From positions 82,829 through 146,828 of the forward strand of contig VWZS01004366.1 in the NCBI GenBank assembly GCA_013397075.1: a stretch of 64,000 bases of DNA, given 5' to 3'. Position numbers and translations under genes: made by a program. The notes below the pieces were generated by a model. The model was not told where the DNA came from. It searched no databases and was given only the letters and a program-made list of their open reading frames with translations. The DNA is from Rhabdornis inornatus. Taxonomy: Eukaryota; Chordata; Aves; Passeriformes; Rhabdornithidae. This document shows positions 10,266 to 23,000 of the stretch, one piece after another (the first letter of the stretch is position 1; each line of letters opens with the position of its first letter).

Positions 10266-12340
10266 ATTAGTCTTCATGTGCTGCTCCACCCCTGTAACCT
10301 CTCAGAGAGTAACAGCAGCAGGGTGAGAAACAAAAGCATCACAAACACAGTGAATGAATCATTTATTGGCCAGGTTGGGAATAAGCAAACAGCCTCTCAC
10401 AGCCTCGTGGTGGTTGTCCAGGAGCCAAGACGAGCTCAGGTGTGTTTCTTACTGGTTTCCTGGCTTTGCTTGCCAGTTTGGTGAGGGAGATCCCATGGAG
10501 GGAGAGGAGAGGGACAACAGGGAAGGGCTGGGGTGGTGGACATCTGCTCCTGGGGACCTGGTTGGGCTTGACAAGGCATTGCAGCTCCCTGCAGAGCTCT
10601 TCTATCTCCAAACCAATTTCCAGAGAATCACAGCCTGGTTTGGAAAACCAGCCTGGTTTAATAAGCTCATCCCACTTCACCCACTGTCATGGGCAGGAAC
10701 ACCTTCCACTACAGCAGGTGCTCAGAATTTTCTCTTTCTGCAGAGCTTCTCGTAGCTCTGAGCACTGAGAAACTCCTTTATTCCACTTCCATGGGTAGAA
10801 ATTCCATGGGAAGGACTTCCATCCAGGAGGGACCATGGGAGGCATGAGGGACTCTAAACAGTCTTGAGGGAAAGAATAAAAAGGCTCCAACCGGGGATTC
10901 TAACCTAAAGAAGATGCAGTTTCCTCCTGGCAGAGAGCTGACATCCCCTTGGATCTGCCACCAACATCAGGAGGAGCTGCCACCACAAGGCCCATTCCCA
11001 GCTGACTCCTGCCCCAGGGAAAGGCGAGATCCCTTGGGACAGAGGTGACCCTGCTGGGGAGGGACAGGGACACCAGGGCAGGGCCAGATGCTGGAAGGCT
11101 CCAGAGGCCATGGGGAGTGTGGGAAGCACGATGCAGCTGCTGGATTTCATGATCCCTCACGGCTGGGAAAGTGGAGAATGGAATCTCGGCCTGTGCTGAG
11201 CTGAGCGCTGAGCTCCAATTAAGGCTCATTTACTCCAGGAGGATTTATGAGGGTGTTTAATTGCCTCACTGAGTTGGGCTGGAGTCAAGCGCGCTTTGTA
11301 AATGCTTCATCAAGCTGGGGCCTGAGCAATTAGCAGGGATTGCTGCTGCTGGGGAAGGGAAAACCACAGGTTCAGCCACGTTCCATTCCAGGGGGTGGGA
11401 TAAGGCTGCTTGGGGTGCACAGCACAGGCCTGGAGAAGGGCTAGGAGACCTCACAACACTCCTGTGGGAGATGCTGCTGGTCTCTCCATCTCATCAGGTG
11501 TGGAATAACCATCTCCATGGGGTGGGGCATGCTGGAATGATCACCTCCATGGGGTGGGGGATGCTGGGGGACTGTGCCTGCTAGCACAGTGCCCCAGGGC
11601 ATAGGGATTTGGGTCACCAGGGATTTGGAGCTCCGTCCTGGCTGTAATCCTTCCAGTGCTCCCAGGCTGAGCCCGCAGGGCCGTGTGGCTGCTCTGGGTG
11701 TTCAATAAAACAAACCCAGCCTAGAAATGAAGGTTGTGCAGGGCTGAGCATCTCCCGGAGCCAGGAACAAAACAACAGTGAGGAGAGGAGCCCTGGGCAT
11801 AATCCCACATTCTGGGGAGCTCTTAAAGACACTACAAGAGCGATTTCCTACACTAGCCGTGCCCAGTGTGTGCCCTGCAGGGCAAAGAGCTGCTTCAATA
11901 AGTAGAAAAAAGCCTGAAGTGACCAAGATCAGCATTTCTTTGCCTGAAAACGTTCAGGCTTGCAGTTCTTGGCACCTTCTCAGCTGAAGGAGAAAAAAGA
12001 CAAATCCATGGAGCAGCAGCAACCTCTTCCCTCCCCTCCCTTGCTCAGGTGCTCATGGCATGACCAAGGGTCTGTCCCGGGCAAGGGGAGCAGGCTTGGG
12101 ATGCACAGGGCAGGACAGCTCCAGCCAGGTCCCCCGCCCGTGATCCCAGCAGCCCAGGCTGCTCCAGGCAATTAAAATGTGGTTGTACACCCAGAGCAGG
12201 TATTTTGCAACCAGGTGAGTAGTTCCCATGGTGGAAAAACTTTGCAGGGACACGCACTCCCAGACCACCCCCCACCACCCGTGGCAGGGCAGGCAAAGTC
12301 CAGCTCCAACAAATAAAGGCACAGGACACTGGGGCTGGGT
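10266..12340. other. Intergenic between convergent ZMYND12 and SLC2A1
   Basis: No coding sequence is supported here. It contains a reverse CR1 piece at about 10620-10725 (CAGAGAATCACAGCCTGG ... GGAACACCTTCCACTA) and otherwise unique sequence. Small open frames show no recognisable family. Confidence 0.6.
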
Positions 12341-13824
12341 GGCTGCTCACATTCTCCTTTATTGTTCACACCACACACCTTCCCCTTGGCACTTCACTGC
12401 AGGGATTTGCTTAAAAAAACACACATGCACCCTCACAGCTTGGCGCGGCTGTGCCACAACCAGGTGAGAACAGGCATTTTTAAAGAGATTTATTTTACTC
12501 CCCCCCCCTTTATTTTCTTTCACGTGTGGTCAAGTGTTATCACTTCCAAACCAAACAAATTTTTAAAAAGATACTATTAAAAACAAAACAAAAAAACACA
12601 AAAAAACCAACACAAACCAAAAAAACAACCCTCCCTGTGGCTTTGGGAATGTGCCAAGAGCTCCCACACCAGCTGCACTCAGGGAAATGCTTTTTTTTTG
12701 TATGTTTTCAGTTTTGTTTGAAAAGGACAGTATTTCTCATGTGTATTTCTTTTAATATACTACAGCCTGAAATTCAGTGCAATAGATACAACTACAGTGC
12801 AGAACTATACAAAAGTCATCCTAACCATATACAAGCTTTTTTTTTCTTAGTTGCTATAGAAACTATAACCTCTTTCTGTACCTTTTGTATGCATTATACA
12901 GTGTGAATATACTCCAAGAATATTTACAGTACTTGGCTTGTCAAATCAGAAATGCTATAACTTAAATGTCTACTATTAACAACCATTGAACAAAAATATA
13001 TATAATATAAATATCTTCCAGTCTATACACAGAGCAGGAAACGGCTGTATCCATGTGGTGCTGGATTTTGGTGAGTCCCAAGATGGGGGTGGTGATGGAG
13101 GGGGATGTTGTCGTGTGCGGCTGCCGCTGGCGCTTCACTGTCGGGCAAATATTGCCGAGATTAATCCCAAAATTCAACAGGAAGACATCCCCCCTCTCCC
13201 ATTTTCCCCTCCCAACTGGAATTCAGGCAAAAGGAGAGGAGCCTATGACAACGGATTGACCTTTCCAACTGATCCATCCGGCTGGCTCCGTCCTCCACGC
13301 TGCCCCGGGCGGGAGGTCCCCGTCCACGAACCCACCATGGGGCTTGAAATCAAGGAAACTTTAAAAAATGACTCATTTTCTTGGTAGTTTTTCTTTAAAA
13401 AAATATTGGATTTAGTCAATTTATGTGATTTTTTTCCTCTATTATTAGAACATTAAAAAATAAGTTTCCAGCTTTTTAAAAACTTCCTCTACATGATTTT
13501 CCATTAAATAACTATCGCGTCATTAATAAAAAACTGGGAATTGCCCTCCTGCTTGTGGGGGCTGCGTGGCTGTGTTTTAAAACACCTATTGGCTTTGAAA
13601 TCTTGGACGCGAAACCAGCTAAAAAAGAAAATAAAATTCATTCCTAGCAGAAAAAAAAAAAAAAAATAAAATAGGTCAGTCTGTCCCCAGTAAACCACTG
13701 GGGGAGGCTGGAGAAGGGGTGTCAGTGCTGGACCCCCCCCCCACTCCCTCCTGTCTGGGATCTGTACAAAGTGTTTTAAAAAAGTCCCCCTGGATTTGGG
13801 GGGCGGTGGCGCCGGGGGTCCAGG
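12340..13824 (-). other. SLC2A1: SLC2A1 3' UTR
   Basis: From the stop codon down to the distal AATAAA (plus-strand TTTATT at 12358-12363). AATAAA hexamers in the transcript sense also occur at 12489-12494 and 12509-12514. The middle (about 12700-13020) is A/T-rich, a plausible site for AU-rich regulation of GLUT1 mRNA, known in mammals. The true 3' end is inferred from signals only. Confidence 0.65.
12358..12363 (-). promoter_or_regulatory. SLC2A1: SLC2A1 distal poly(A) signal
   Basis: AATAAA in the transcript sense (CAATAAAGGAG). It is the last of three such hexamers downstream of the stop; usage is inferred. Confidence 0.6.
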
Positions 13825-14022
13825 TTACACCTGCGAGTCGGCGCCCAGGCTGTGGAACTCGTCCGGGGTCTTGTCGCTCTGGCCGCCCCCGCTCTGCCGG
13901 AAGCCTGAGGCAATCTCGTCAAAGGTCCGGCCTTTGGTCTCCGGCACCTTAAAGTAGGTGAAGATGAAGAAGAGCACGAGCAGCACTGTGAAGATGATGA
14001 AGACGTAGGAGCCACAGAGTTG
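13825..14022 (-). CDS. SLC2A1: SLC2A1 exon 10, TM12 and C-terminal tail
   Basis: 198 nt including TAA. Encodes QLCGSYVFIIFTVLLVLFFI, YFKVPETKGRTFDEIASGF, DKTPDEFHSLGADSQV. The SGFRQSGGG stretch is slightly glycine-richer than chicken as remembered. Confidence 0.98.
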   Translation of the reverse strand, partial: QLCGSYVFIIFTVLLVLFFIFTYFKVPETKGRTFDEIASGFRQSGGGQSDKTPDEFHSLGADSQV

Positions 14023-17000
14023 CTGGGATTGAAGGGAAAGGGGGAGGTGAGCATATGGATGGAGGTCACAGAATCATGGAGCTGTTGAGGTTGGAAAAGC
14101 CCACCAAGATCGAGTCCACCTACCCACCCAGCACTGCCAGGTCCACCCCTAACCCATGCCCCTAAGTGCCACATCCACATGTTTTTGAGCACTTCCAGGA
14201 ATGGTGACTCCACCACCTCCCTCACCACCCTTTCCATGAAGAAATTTTCTCAATATCCAATCTAAACCTCAGCTTGGGGCTGTGTCCTCTCATCCTGTCC
14301 TTTGTTTCCTGGGAGCAGAGCCCAACCCCCCTGGCTGTCCCCTCCTGTCAGGGAGTTGTGCAGAGCCAGAAGGTCCCACTGAGCCTCCTTTTCTCCAGGC
14401 TGAGCCCCTTTCCCAGCTCCCTCAGCTGCTCCTGGTGCTCCAGCCCCTTCCCAGCTCCGTTCCCATCTCTGGACACAGAGTAATGGGCCATGGCTGAAGG
14501 ACCAGCTGGTACCACCCTGCCCACACCTTGCCATGGCCATCCAAGACCCAGGTCCTCCTTTCAAGGAACATCTCGAGTTCCATAAGGAGCACTAAGTAAA
14601 GTTCCTGCTCCAGCCCCAAGACCTTCTTCGCAAGGGATCTTAACCCAACCAAACCATTTTAGCCCAGGTTTCAGGGCTCAAGGATGTGGCCCTGGAATTC
14701 AACACTGGGATACAGCAGCAGAATTTGGCACCAAGATCTGACACCGGGACTCCACACCAAATTCCAGCAATGAGATCCAGCATGAGGAACCAGGAACCCG
14801 CAGCCAGACCTGGGATTTGGTATTGGCAGCAGGATCCAGCAATAGGATCTGGCACTGGAGTCTGGCACAGGAATCCAGCATCAGGATCTAGCTGGACACT
14901 GTTTCCATCCCTGACCCAGAACTGGGATCTGGATCCACCCTGAACCAATACAGTCTGAGAGGTTGGGATTGAGTCTCCCCTGGATTGCTGGGATCCCCTG
15001 GGACTCACTCCCAGATTCCTGGGAATCCTGTCTCCCCAGTCACATCCCCCCACTCCTCCAGTATTCCAACCATGATTACCGCAATGTACTGGAAGCCCAT
15101 TCCCACAATGAAGTTGGAGGTCCAGTTGGAGAGCCCAGCCACAGCAAAAGCAGCAGGACGAGGGCCTTGGCTGAACAGCTCCGCCACGATGAACCACGGG
15201 ATGGGGCCTGGGCCGATCTCAAAGAAGGCCACAAACCCAAAGATGGCCACAATACTGAGGTAGGACATCCAGGGCATTTGGTCCTAGGCCAAGGGAGAGG
15301 GAGAAGGTCAGTGCCATGAAGGGGAACACAGCACACGGACACCTAAGCTGGTGCTAGCAGAGAAGACATGAGCTAGAAACTGGAATTCTGGGAACTTGGG
15401 AGAGATGTGATAATGAGAACTGAGTTCTCAGCCATCACCTCAAGTAAAAATAAGTCCTACCTCCTCTTCAACCACCCCCCCTCAACCTCCTCCTCCCAGC
15501 CTCCCCAGTATTTACCAGCAGTGTGAGGGCGACGGTCATGAGAATAGCACATCCAGCCATCCCAGCCAGCCCAATGAGGTGCAGGGTCCTGCGCCCAGCT
15601 CGCTCCACCACGAACAGCTGTGGGATGGACATGATCCGTCATCACCTCCCCAGCCTGCAGGAAAGGCCCCTTCTCCCACCCTCACTAGAGAGACTCTGGG
15701 GGGGCCAGAACTTACTGAGACCACTGTGAAGGCTGTGTTCACCACGCCAGAGCCAATGGTGGCATAGACAGGCTGCTCCACCCCAGACTTCTCAAAGATG
15801 CTGGTGGAGTAGTAGAAGACCTACAAAGGGCAGGGAGGTGCCACAAATCAGGTCCTGGAGCTCTGGGTGAACCAAGCTGACCCCTGGCATTCAGACCCCA
15901 CCCAGACTCACGGCGTTGATCCCTGAGAGCTGCTGGGAGAGCTGCAGGACAATGGCAATGAGGATGGGCTGGCGGTACATGGGCGAGCGGAACAGCTCCA
16001 TGATGGTGACCTTCTTCTCCCTCATCATCTGCCGGCTCTCCTCCTTCATCTCCTGCAGGTCGCTGCTCACGTCTGTCGTGCCTCGCAGCTTCTTGAGGAC
16101 TGAGAAGGAGAGGTGGGGTCAGGAGATGTCAAGGACCCTGCAGAGTGCCAAGATGGGCCCTGCAGAGGAATCACTCACCACTCTTGGCTTTGTTTTCCTC
16201 GTTGCGGTTGATGAGCAGGAACCGGGGGCTCTCAGGGGCGAAGGGCAGGATGATGCACTGCAGCAGGGCAGGAATGAAGATGAAGCCCAGCAACAGCGGC
16301 CAGAGAGAGTCATTTCCCATGATCAAGTCCAAACCAAACACCTGAGGAGGAGGAGGGGAGGAGAGGGATTGAGCCACCCATCCCAGCTGGAAAAGTCCTG
16401 GTTGGACACAACTCTGCAACTCATGGTGTGCTCCAAGCTGGAACAGCCATTTGAAGGACTCCAGTGCTGCTTCCAGGTGCCCAACAGATGTTAATATCCT
16501 GATTCTGCCCATCCCAAACCTTCAGATTCCACAGCATCCCTGCTCCTGCTGAGCTCCAGCTTCACCCCTCCCACCCCAGCTCCACCTGAAAGGTTGTCCA
16601 GATCCATAGCACCTCATCACTGCAGGCCCTGATGAGTGTCAGGATCAAAAAAGGGGGAAACCCCTCCAAAACATTCTCCAGTGCTCACCTGTGCAATGAG
16701 GATGCCCAGGACGATGCCAAGCTGGTGGAAGGTCCCCAAGGCCCCCCGCAGGGCAGTAGGGGACACCTCACCCACATACATGGGCACGAAACCTGTGGTG
16801 AGGCCAGAGTAGAGGCCGATGATGAAGCGGCCGAGGATGAGCATCTCAAAGGAGAAAGCCATCTTGGAGAAGCCCATGAGGACAGCTGACACGAAGGCAA
16901 GGATGTTGGACATCAGCATGGAATTGCGTCTGGAGAGGGATGGAGGAGAGAGGTAAGGAACACCAGGAGAGCCCCAAGATCAGCTCTTGGCAGTCCTGGA

Positions 17001-20000
17001 ATGCCAGGCTGGGGTGAGGCAGCACAGCCTCCCCACTGAGGGATCCACCAGGCTCAGAGCTCACCTTCCAAAGCGATTGACAAAGAGCCCCACAGAGAAG
17101 GAGCCGATCATGCCCCCAACAGAGAAGATGGCAACGGAGAGGGACCAGAGTGTGGTAAGGGTGGCAGGGCTGATGGGCTCCTCGTATCGGTACAGCCACG
17201 TGCGGTTGTAGAAATCCTCAATCACCTGGAAAACAAGGAGAGAAACCAAACCACGTATCAAACCCGCCCCCGCTTCAGCCATGCCACCGGAGGGACGAGT
17301 CCCTGCGGCCACCACAGCTCACAAGACAATGCGTCACCATCACTGGAGCCGCCGGCCGAGGTTCGGCTCCAGCCCAAGGGAGGGAACCTGCTGGGATAGG
17401 TGGGGGAAATGCAGCCAGACGGGTTCTGGGCTCACCCTGCCCAGAGAGAGAGAGACGGCGCTGCCAAAACTCGCCGGGCAGGCACGGGGAGGTCATGCTG
17501 CTCCCCAGGGCAGGGCAGGAGCCAGAGATGCGCTGGCCTCATGGAGGAAGGGGAGGGACACAGGGCAGTTACCATCCTCTTGGATACTCCTGGACTTGGA
17601 TGTCCAGGTTTTTTCCCCCAAGAATTCCATAACACACTATCTCTGCCGTGGTTCTGCAGGACCATGATGCCAATGTGCAACACAGGCCTTGGTTTGAAAT
17701 GCCAAGAACAGCCTGGTTTGTGAACTTTAGGTGGTTTTATATAAATTTTGTATCTTTTTTGTACACAAAATATATACAATTATATACAAAATATATACAT
17801 TTATATACATTTTGTATACTTTTGATGTATTTTTAAAACCAGCCCATCGCTGGTAGCTTCACCAAGTTCCTGTCACTGCCCATGGCTGGGAAATGGCCTG
17901 AATGACCCTCTAAAGGTTCCTTCTGACCTAAACCCTTCATAACAGCATGATTTAAGGGTCACCCATCCCCAAACCACTACAGCAAAGGGCTCCATAACAC
18001 CCCACCAAGCCCAGCTGGAAGGAGCAGGAATTCCAGAGATTCCCTGCTTTGCTGGGCCTCAGGTGGCTCCAAGATTTTGCTGTTCTGAAGGGCTTCACTC
18101 CCAATTCACTATTTACACCACTGTGCTTCACTTTCCACTTTTCCCACTAATACAAGCCCAAACAGGAACTCTGGCAGAGACAGCGCAAGAAATACATACT
18201 GGGCTGGGTACAACTCCCAATAGCATCATTATTTTCCCAAGTTGCTCCTCTTCCAAAGCATTTAAACCATTAGAATTTCCATATATAAGTGATTTTGTTT
18301 CCTCCTGTCTCACCAAGGTTTGGATGCTTTTCCCTCTTCTCCCAGTATTCCCAAAATAAATAATTAATTGGATTATTGGAGAAGTCTCGGCCGGCTCAGG
18401 CTCTGAGTAGGCCCAGGGGGTGTTTTCAGATACCCCTTCCTGCCCCTTCCTCCTGAAAAAAAGGGATGCTTTGAAGAACCCACTGTGTTTTTGGAGGAGG
18501 AGGAGGTGAAATATGGGTTTAAAGGGAGAAGGGTGAAGAAAAAAAAGCCTATTTTCCCCAGAACTGGGGCTTTCCCCCCCCTTTTCACCTGAGTGTTGTG
18601 ATGCATCCCCACCTAGCTCCATGAATCCCAATACCAGTTCATCCCAAACCTGTGCCCTGATGCATCTCAATGCATCCCCATCCCAACTCTGCATCTCTGT
18701 GCATCCTCATCCTGACCCTTAACTCCAGTTTATCCCAGTGCACCCCAATCCTGCACCTCAATGCATCCTGAGGCATTCCTGTCCCAGTCCTGCACCTCCA
18801 CGCATCGCCATCCTGCATCCCAGCTCTGTGTCCTAGTTTATCCCAATGCACCCCCATTCCAAGTCCAATGTATTTTACTCCTGCACAGTAATGTATCCCT
18901 ATCCCAATACCACACTTTATGTGTCCCCATCCTTAAAGCTGGGATGACCCCCCGTGTCCAGCACATCCTGCTGCCCAGGACAACCCTCATCCCACCTCCC
19001 CTTGTGCTCCCACACGGAGCATCTCAAATCCTTCCCCTCAACACTGGTGACTTGGCCTGCACCATGTGACTCCTCCTGGCTTGAGCCCAAGGGATTCATC
19101 CCCAGAATCATGAGGAAAACTGTGGCAACACCCATCATGAGGGTCTGGATTTGCTGGCGGCTGCAGGCACTGGAGCTCAGTCGCACGGGAAGCTCACAGC
19201 TGGTCCCTGACCATGTCACCCAGAGCAGCCAGCTGGGAGACAACGGAGAGAAAATCTTCAGTCCAGGGAAACAAAGCTCCTCCTGGGATGTGGCTCTGAC
19301 AAGGGTGGTGATCATAGCATTCCTTCTTCTCACAGTGCCAGAGCTCAGGAAAACGAGGGCAGATGCCAGGGAGCAGTTCCTCAGTGCGAACTCAGGGATT
19401 TCACAGCTCACATGGCTCAAACACTGCTCCATTGCTCGTCTCCCAGGCAGAGTGCTCAGGGCCATCCGAGAATGGACATCCCCAATTTTGGACCAGTGCA
19501 CATGAAGGCAAGGAGGCATGGGGATATTTCAGGAGGCCTTCAGCAGCACCCTGCAGGTTCTGAGTGGGAGCCACGGCCTTCAGCCACAGGAATTTAATCC
19601 TGGGATTCAATACTAGTTAATGTTACACCTTGAACGATTTCCTGGCATTTTCCTCTTCCCATACTGATGGAGCCTGGAGAGTTTTTCCACAGGGTCTTCT
19701 ATCCCACAAGGCAACATTCCAGAGGCACTCACTGGGATGGGATTAAACTCTGGCAGTTGGATCCTGCCCTGGTGGGTTGAATTCCTTGGGGTGGTGACAC
19801 TCAGGGACAGCTTTGCTCCCGCCAGAGCCCAGGCTGTCCCTCCACACATTATCCCAGCACAGGAGCTGCACCCAGGGAACATCGCAAGCACCACGTGGGA
19901 ATTCTGAGATAGTTTTCCAAATGTTTAACACCTCAAATATCACCAAATCTGGGAAAAGTCAAGTTTTCCACGGACCACTGGTATCTACTAGCAGCTGGAG

Positions 20001-23000
20001 GGTCCTGGCAGTACATGAGGGGAGGAGCCAACACCTCCTGCTCTCCATCCCCCTTACAGCACTTCCCAGACAACTCTCTCTCCTCCTGGGACATTGTGCC
20101 GGGACGCAAAACTCAGAAACGGAGCTCTTGGTCAGAGCAGCCACTCGGAATGACTCAAACCTTAATTAACTCCCAGACCTTCACTAAGAGCCGAGGTTAA
20201 AAGTTCCACCGGCCACACCCAGAGAGGAGCATCCTGCAGGCACTGCTAGGATTTTTCCCAACGAAAACGCCAAGCAAGGAGGAAACAAATTCTCCCGGGA
20301 AGGCTGGAGCTAAACAGCCCCCTCTCAAATCCCATTACAGCCCTAAGCTGCCTAGCAGGATGTACTATTTTAGCCAGGCTGGCAGCAGAGGCTGGTTTGT
20401 TTTCGGACACGGGGGCGGGGGGCTGGTGGAATTTTGCGACAGAGGGGCTGGAATTTCCCTGCGGATGGTACCGGGAGCACTCACCTTCTGCGGGGCGTTG
20501 ATGACGCCGGTGTTGTATCCGAACTGGAGGGAGCCCAGCACCGCTCCTCCCACAGCCAGCATCAGGCGAGCCGTCATCTGCCGGAAAACAGGGAAAAGGG
20601 CTTAAATCTGGGATCTCCGCAGCCCTGTCTCCCTCACCGGAGCGATAGCAGGGCGCTGCACGGGACTCTGGGAAGGCGGCGAGTACAAAGGTTCAGAATA
20701 AAAGAGAAAACTCACTATTTTTGATGCTAAGGGGGAAAAATAGTCACAAAAAATGTCATTTTGGGGGGTTAAAAAACCCCATGGTTTGGGGGATTCCAGG
20801 GATTTCGGCCCTAAGGTGGACCGGAGGTGTTATCGGGGCTCCAAGGGTCCCCTCGGAGGCTCCGTGTGACCATCGGGCTCCGGGCCAGCGCCAGAGCCTC
20901 CGCGCACTCCCAGCCGAGGATGCTCCGGGAAGCTGCCGCTAACAACGGTTTTCCATCAGAGTCTAATTAAAGAATCGCTGAGCAAAATCCTGGTTAGTTT
21001 GCAAAGCCTTCTCGGGTCTCCTCTTCCTCCTGCCTGAGCCGAAGCAACAATCAGCGCCTTGTTCGGGAGCGGGGTCAGGGCAGGGCAGCGCTTGGGCCAC
21101 CTTCGTTAGCGGCCCAATTATCCCAGGCATGCGATTTTCCCGGCACTAGAACCAGGATTCGACATTCCCACTTAATCAGCTTTGGGATGAGCCACGTGAA
21201 ATTAATAAACCCCTTAATTTGAGGTGGTGGGGGGGGGGTTCCTCCCTAAGTACCAACATGTCACCCCAAGGATGCTCCCAGGGTGTCTTGGATTAATATT
21301 CCCAAGGGATGGATGTTTCAGATCCCATCTAAATGAGGAGGGGTGACTCCAAGTCCCGCCCCGCCCCCCCAAAAAAAGGATCTTTTTTATATGTAAGAAT
21401 CATTATTCTCTTTCTTTTAATAAATAATGGAATTACTGCTGTTCCTTGACCCTGCCACTCTGGCCACCACCTCCCTCCACGTGAAAGTTCCCAGGAAAAA
21501 AGCAGAGGGAATTAAGCCAGGCCCGTTAATGAAGCTCATTAATTAGGCCTGGCCCCAACAGAACTAATCAGGGAGGTTTTGGCACTTGGATTTGGTTGGT
21601 GCTTCAGAGTAAATCCATCCCAAGGAGAAAACCTCCTCCGTGTTTGGGAGGGCATGAATGAGCTGGTAAATTGGTGGTGTCCCAAAAAAAAAAAACAAAA
21701 AAACACAACCAGAAAAAGCCCCCAAAACCCCACAATTCTACCTGTGACCTTCCCCCAAAAACCTAGGATGGGAATGCTGAAAGCACCTGTTGCTTACATT
21801 AAAAAATGAGGGATTTTGGGGGGTTGAGTGGGTTTGGGGAAAACTGGGAGGTTTAGGGCATGGTGTGATTTTCCTTTGCTTTTGGGAGATCACTCTCATT
21901 TGTTTGGGTCCCGATTTTGCCTTTTCCTGGCTAAAGGGCACCCTGGGAGCTGCCAGGCGCTCCCCTAGGTAGGGCAAGCACAGGTGAGTCATGGCTCCAG
22001 GGATGGGGATGCAGCAGCCAGATGAACTTTGCTCCAGGAAGGTGAGAGGTAACAACACCTTGATGCACCCACACCAGCCACTACCCCCCAAAAAAAATTA
22101 AATTAATTTTTCCATTTTAACATTTGGAAAAAGGGAACTTTTCATGGCAACAACAACAACAAAAAAATTAAATTCCAGGGGAAAAAAACTTGTATTTTGA
22201 TTAAATTCCAGCAGTTTGAAGATATGAAAGGGTAAGACTGGAAGGAAAATTGCTTTTTGCAGACTCGTTCCAAGTAAGGTCAGGGTGAGTCAGCTCCTCC
22301 CGCTCCCTTCCTAGTTCCAAACACGCTGCCCGGCTCTGATCTGGGAGCCTTTCGGCTTGAACTTCACCATTAAAGGCAACTTTGAGGGGAAAAAAATAAT
22401 TAAATAAAGGGAAAAGTCCATTTTTAAGGGCAGCTTTGCCCAGGCAGCTCCTGCCCAACCCCACGTGGGTTTTTTAACTCCTTGCAGGAAAAAGCATCTT
22501 TATCGGGAATTTTGGGACAAATTCCCTCTTATTTCCATAAAATAAACTTATTTAAGCCCAGCTAGTCCCCAAATTCCTGGTTTTATCCCTAATAATTCCT
22601 CTATGTTATAGGAAAGACAGATTTTAAATAAATTTATAGTATTTGTTTTCTTTTTAGCTGCTTCCTGCTTCCTCCCCAGGTCCAACACGGAAGCCAGGAT
22701 GCTCTGAGGAGGATCCGGGGGGGCGACAGGGGCCCCCAAACCCACTGCCTTCAGCTTTACAACTCTATTTTTAACCCTTTTTTTTTTTATCCTCCAGCCT
22801 GGAAGGACTTTGGGATACAGCCCACCTCATGGATCAAGGGAATGAATAATCCCTTTAAAAGCAAAATAATAATCTTAAAATATTAATATAAAGATACTGA
22901 AAGAGTAGCCCAGCAGGGAATTCCAACTTTTTTCACTCCAGCATGGAGGATTTTGGGATGCTGCTGCCTCCTAGAAAAAAGGGAATTTGTAATTCCTTCT

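Noticed and set aside
17840..17950. Possible CR1 tail in SLC2A1 intron 2
   Set aside because: Only a short phrase (TGACCCTCTAAAGGTTCC) resembles CR1; too weak to annotate.
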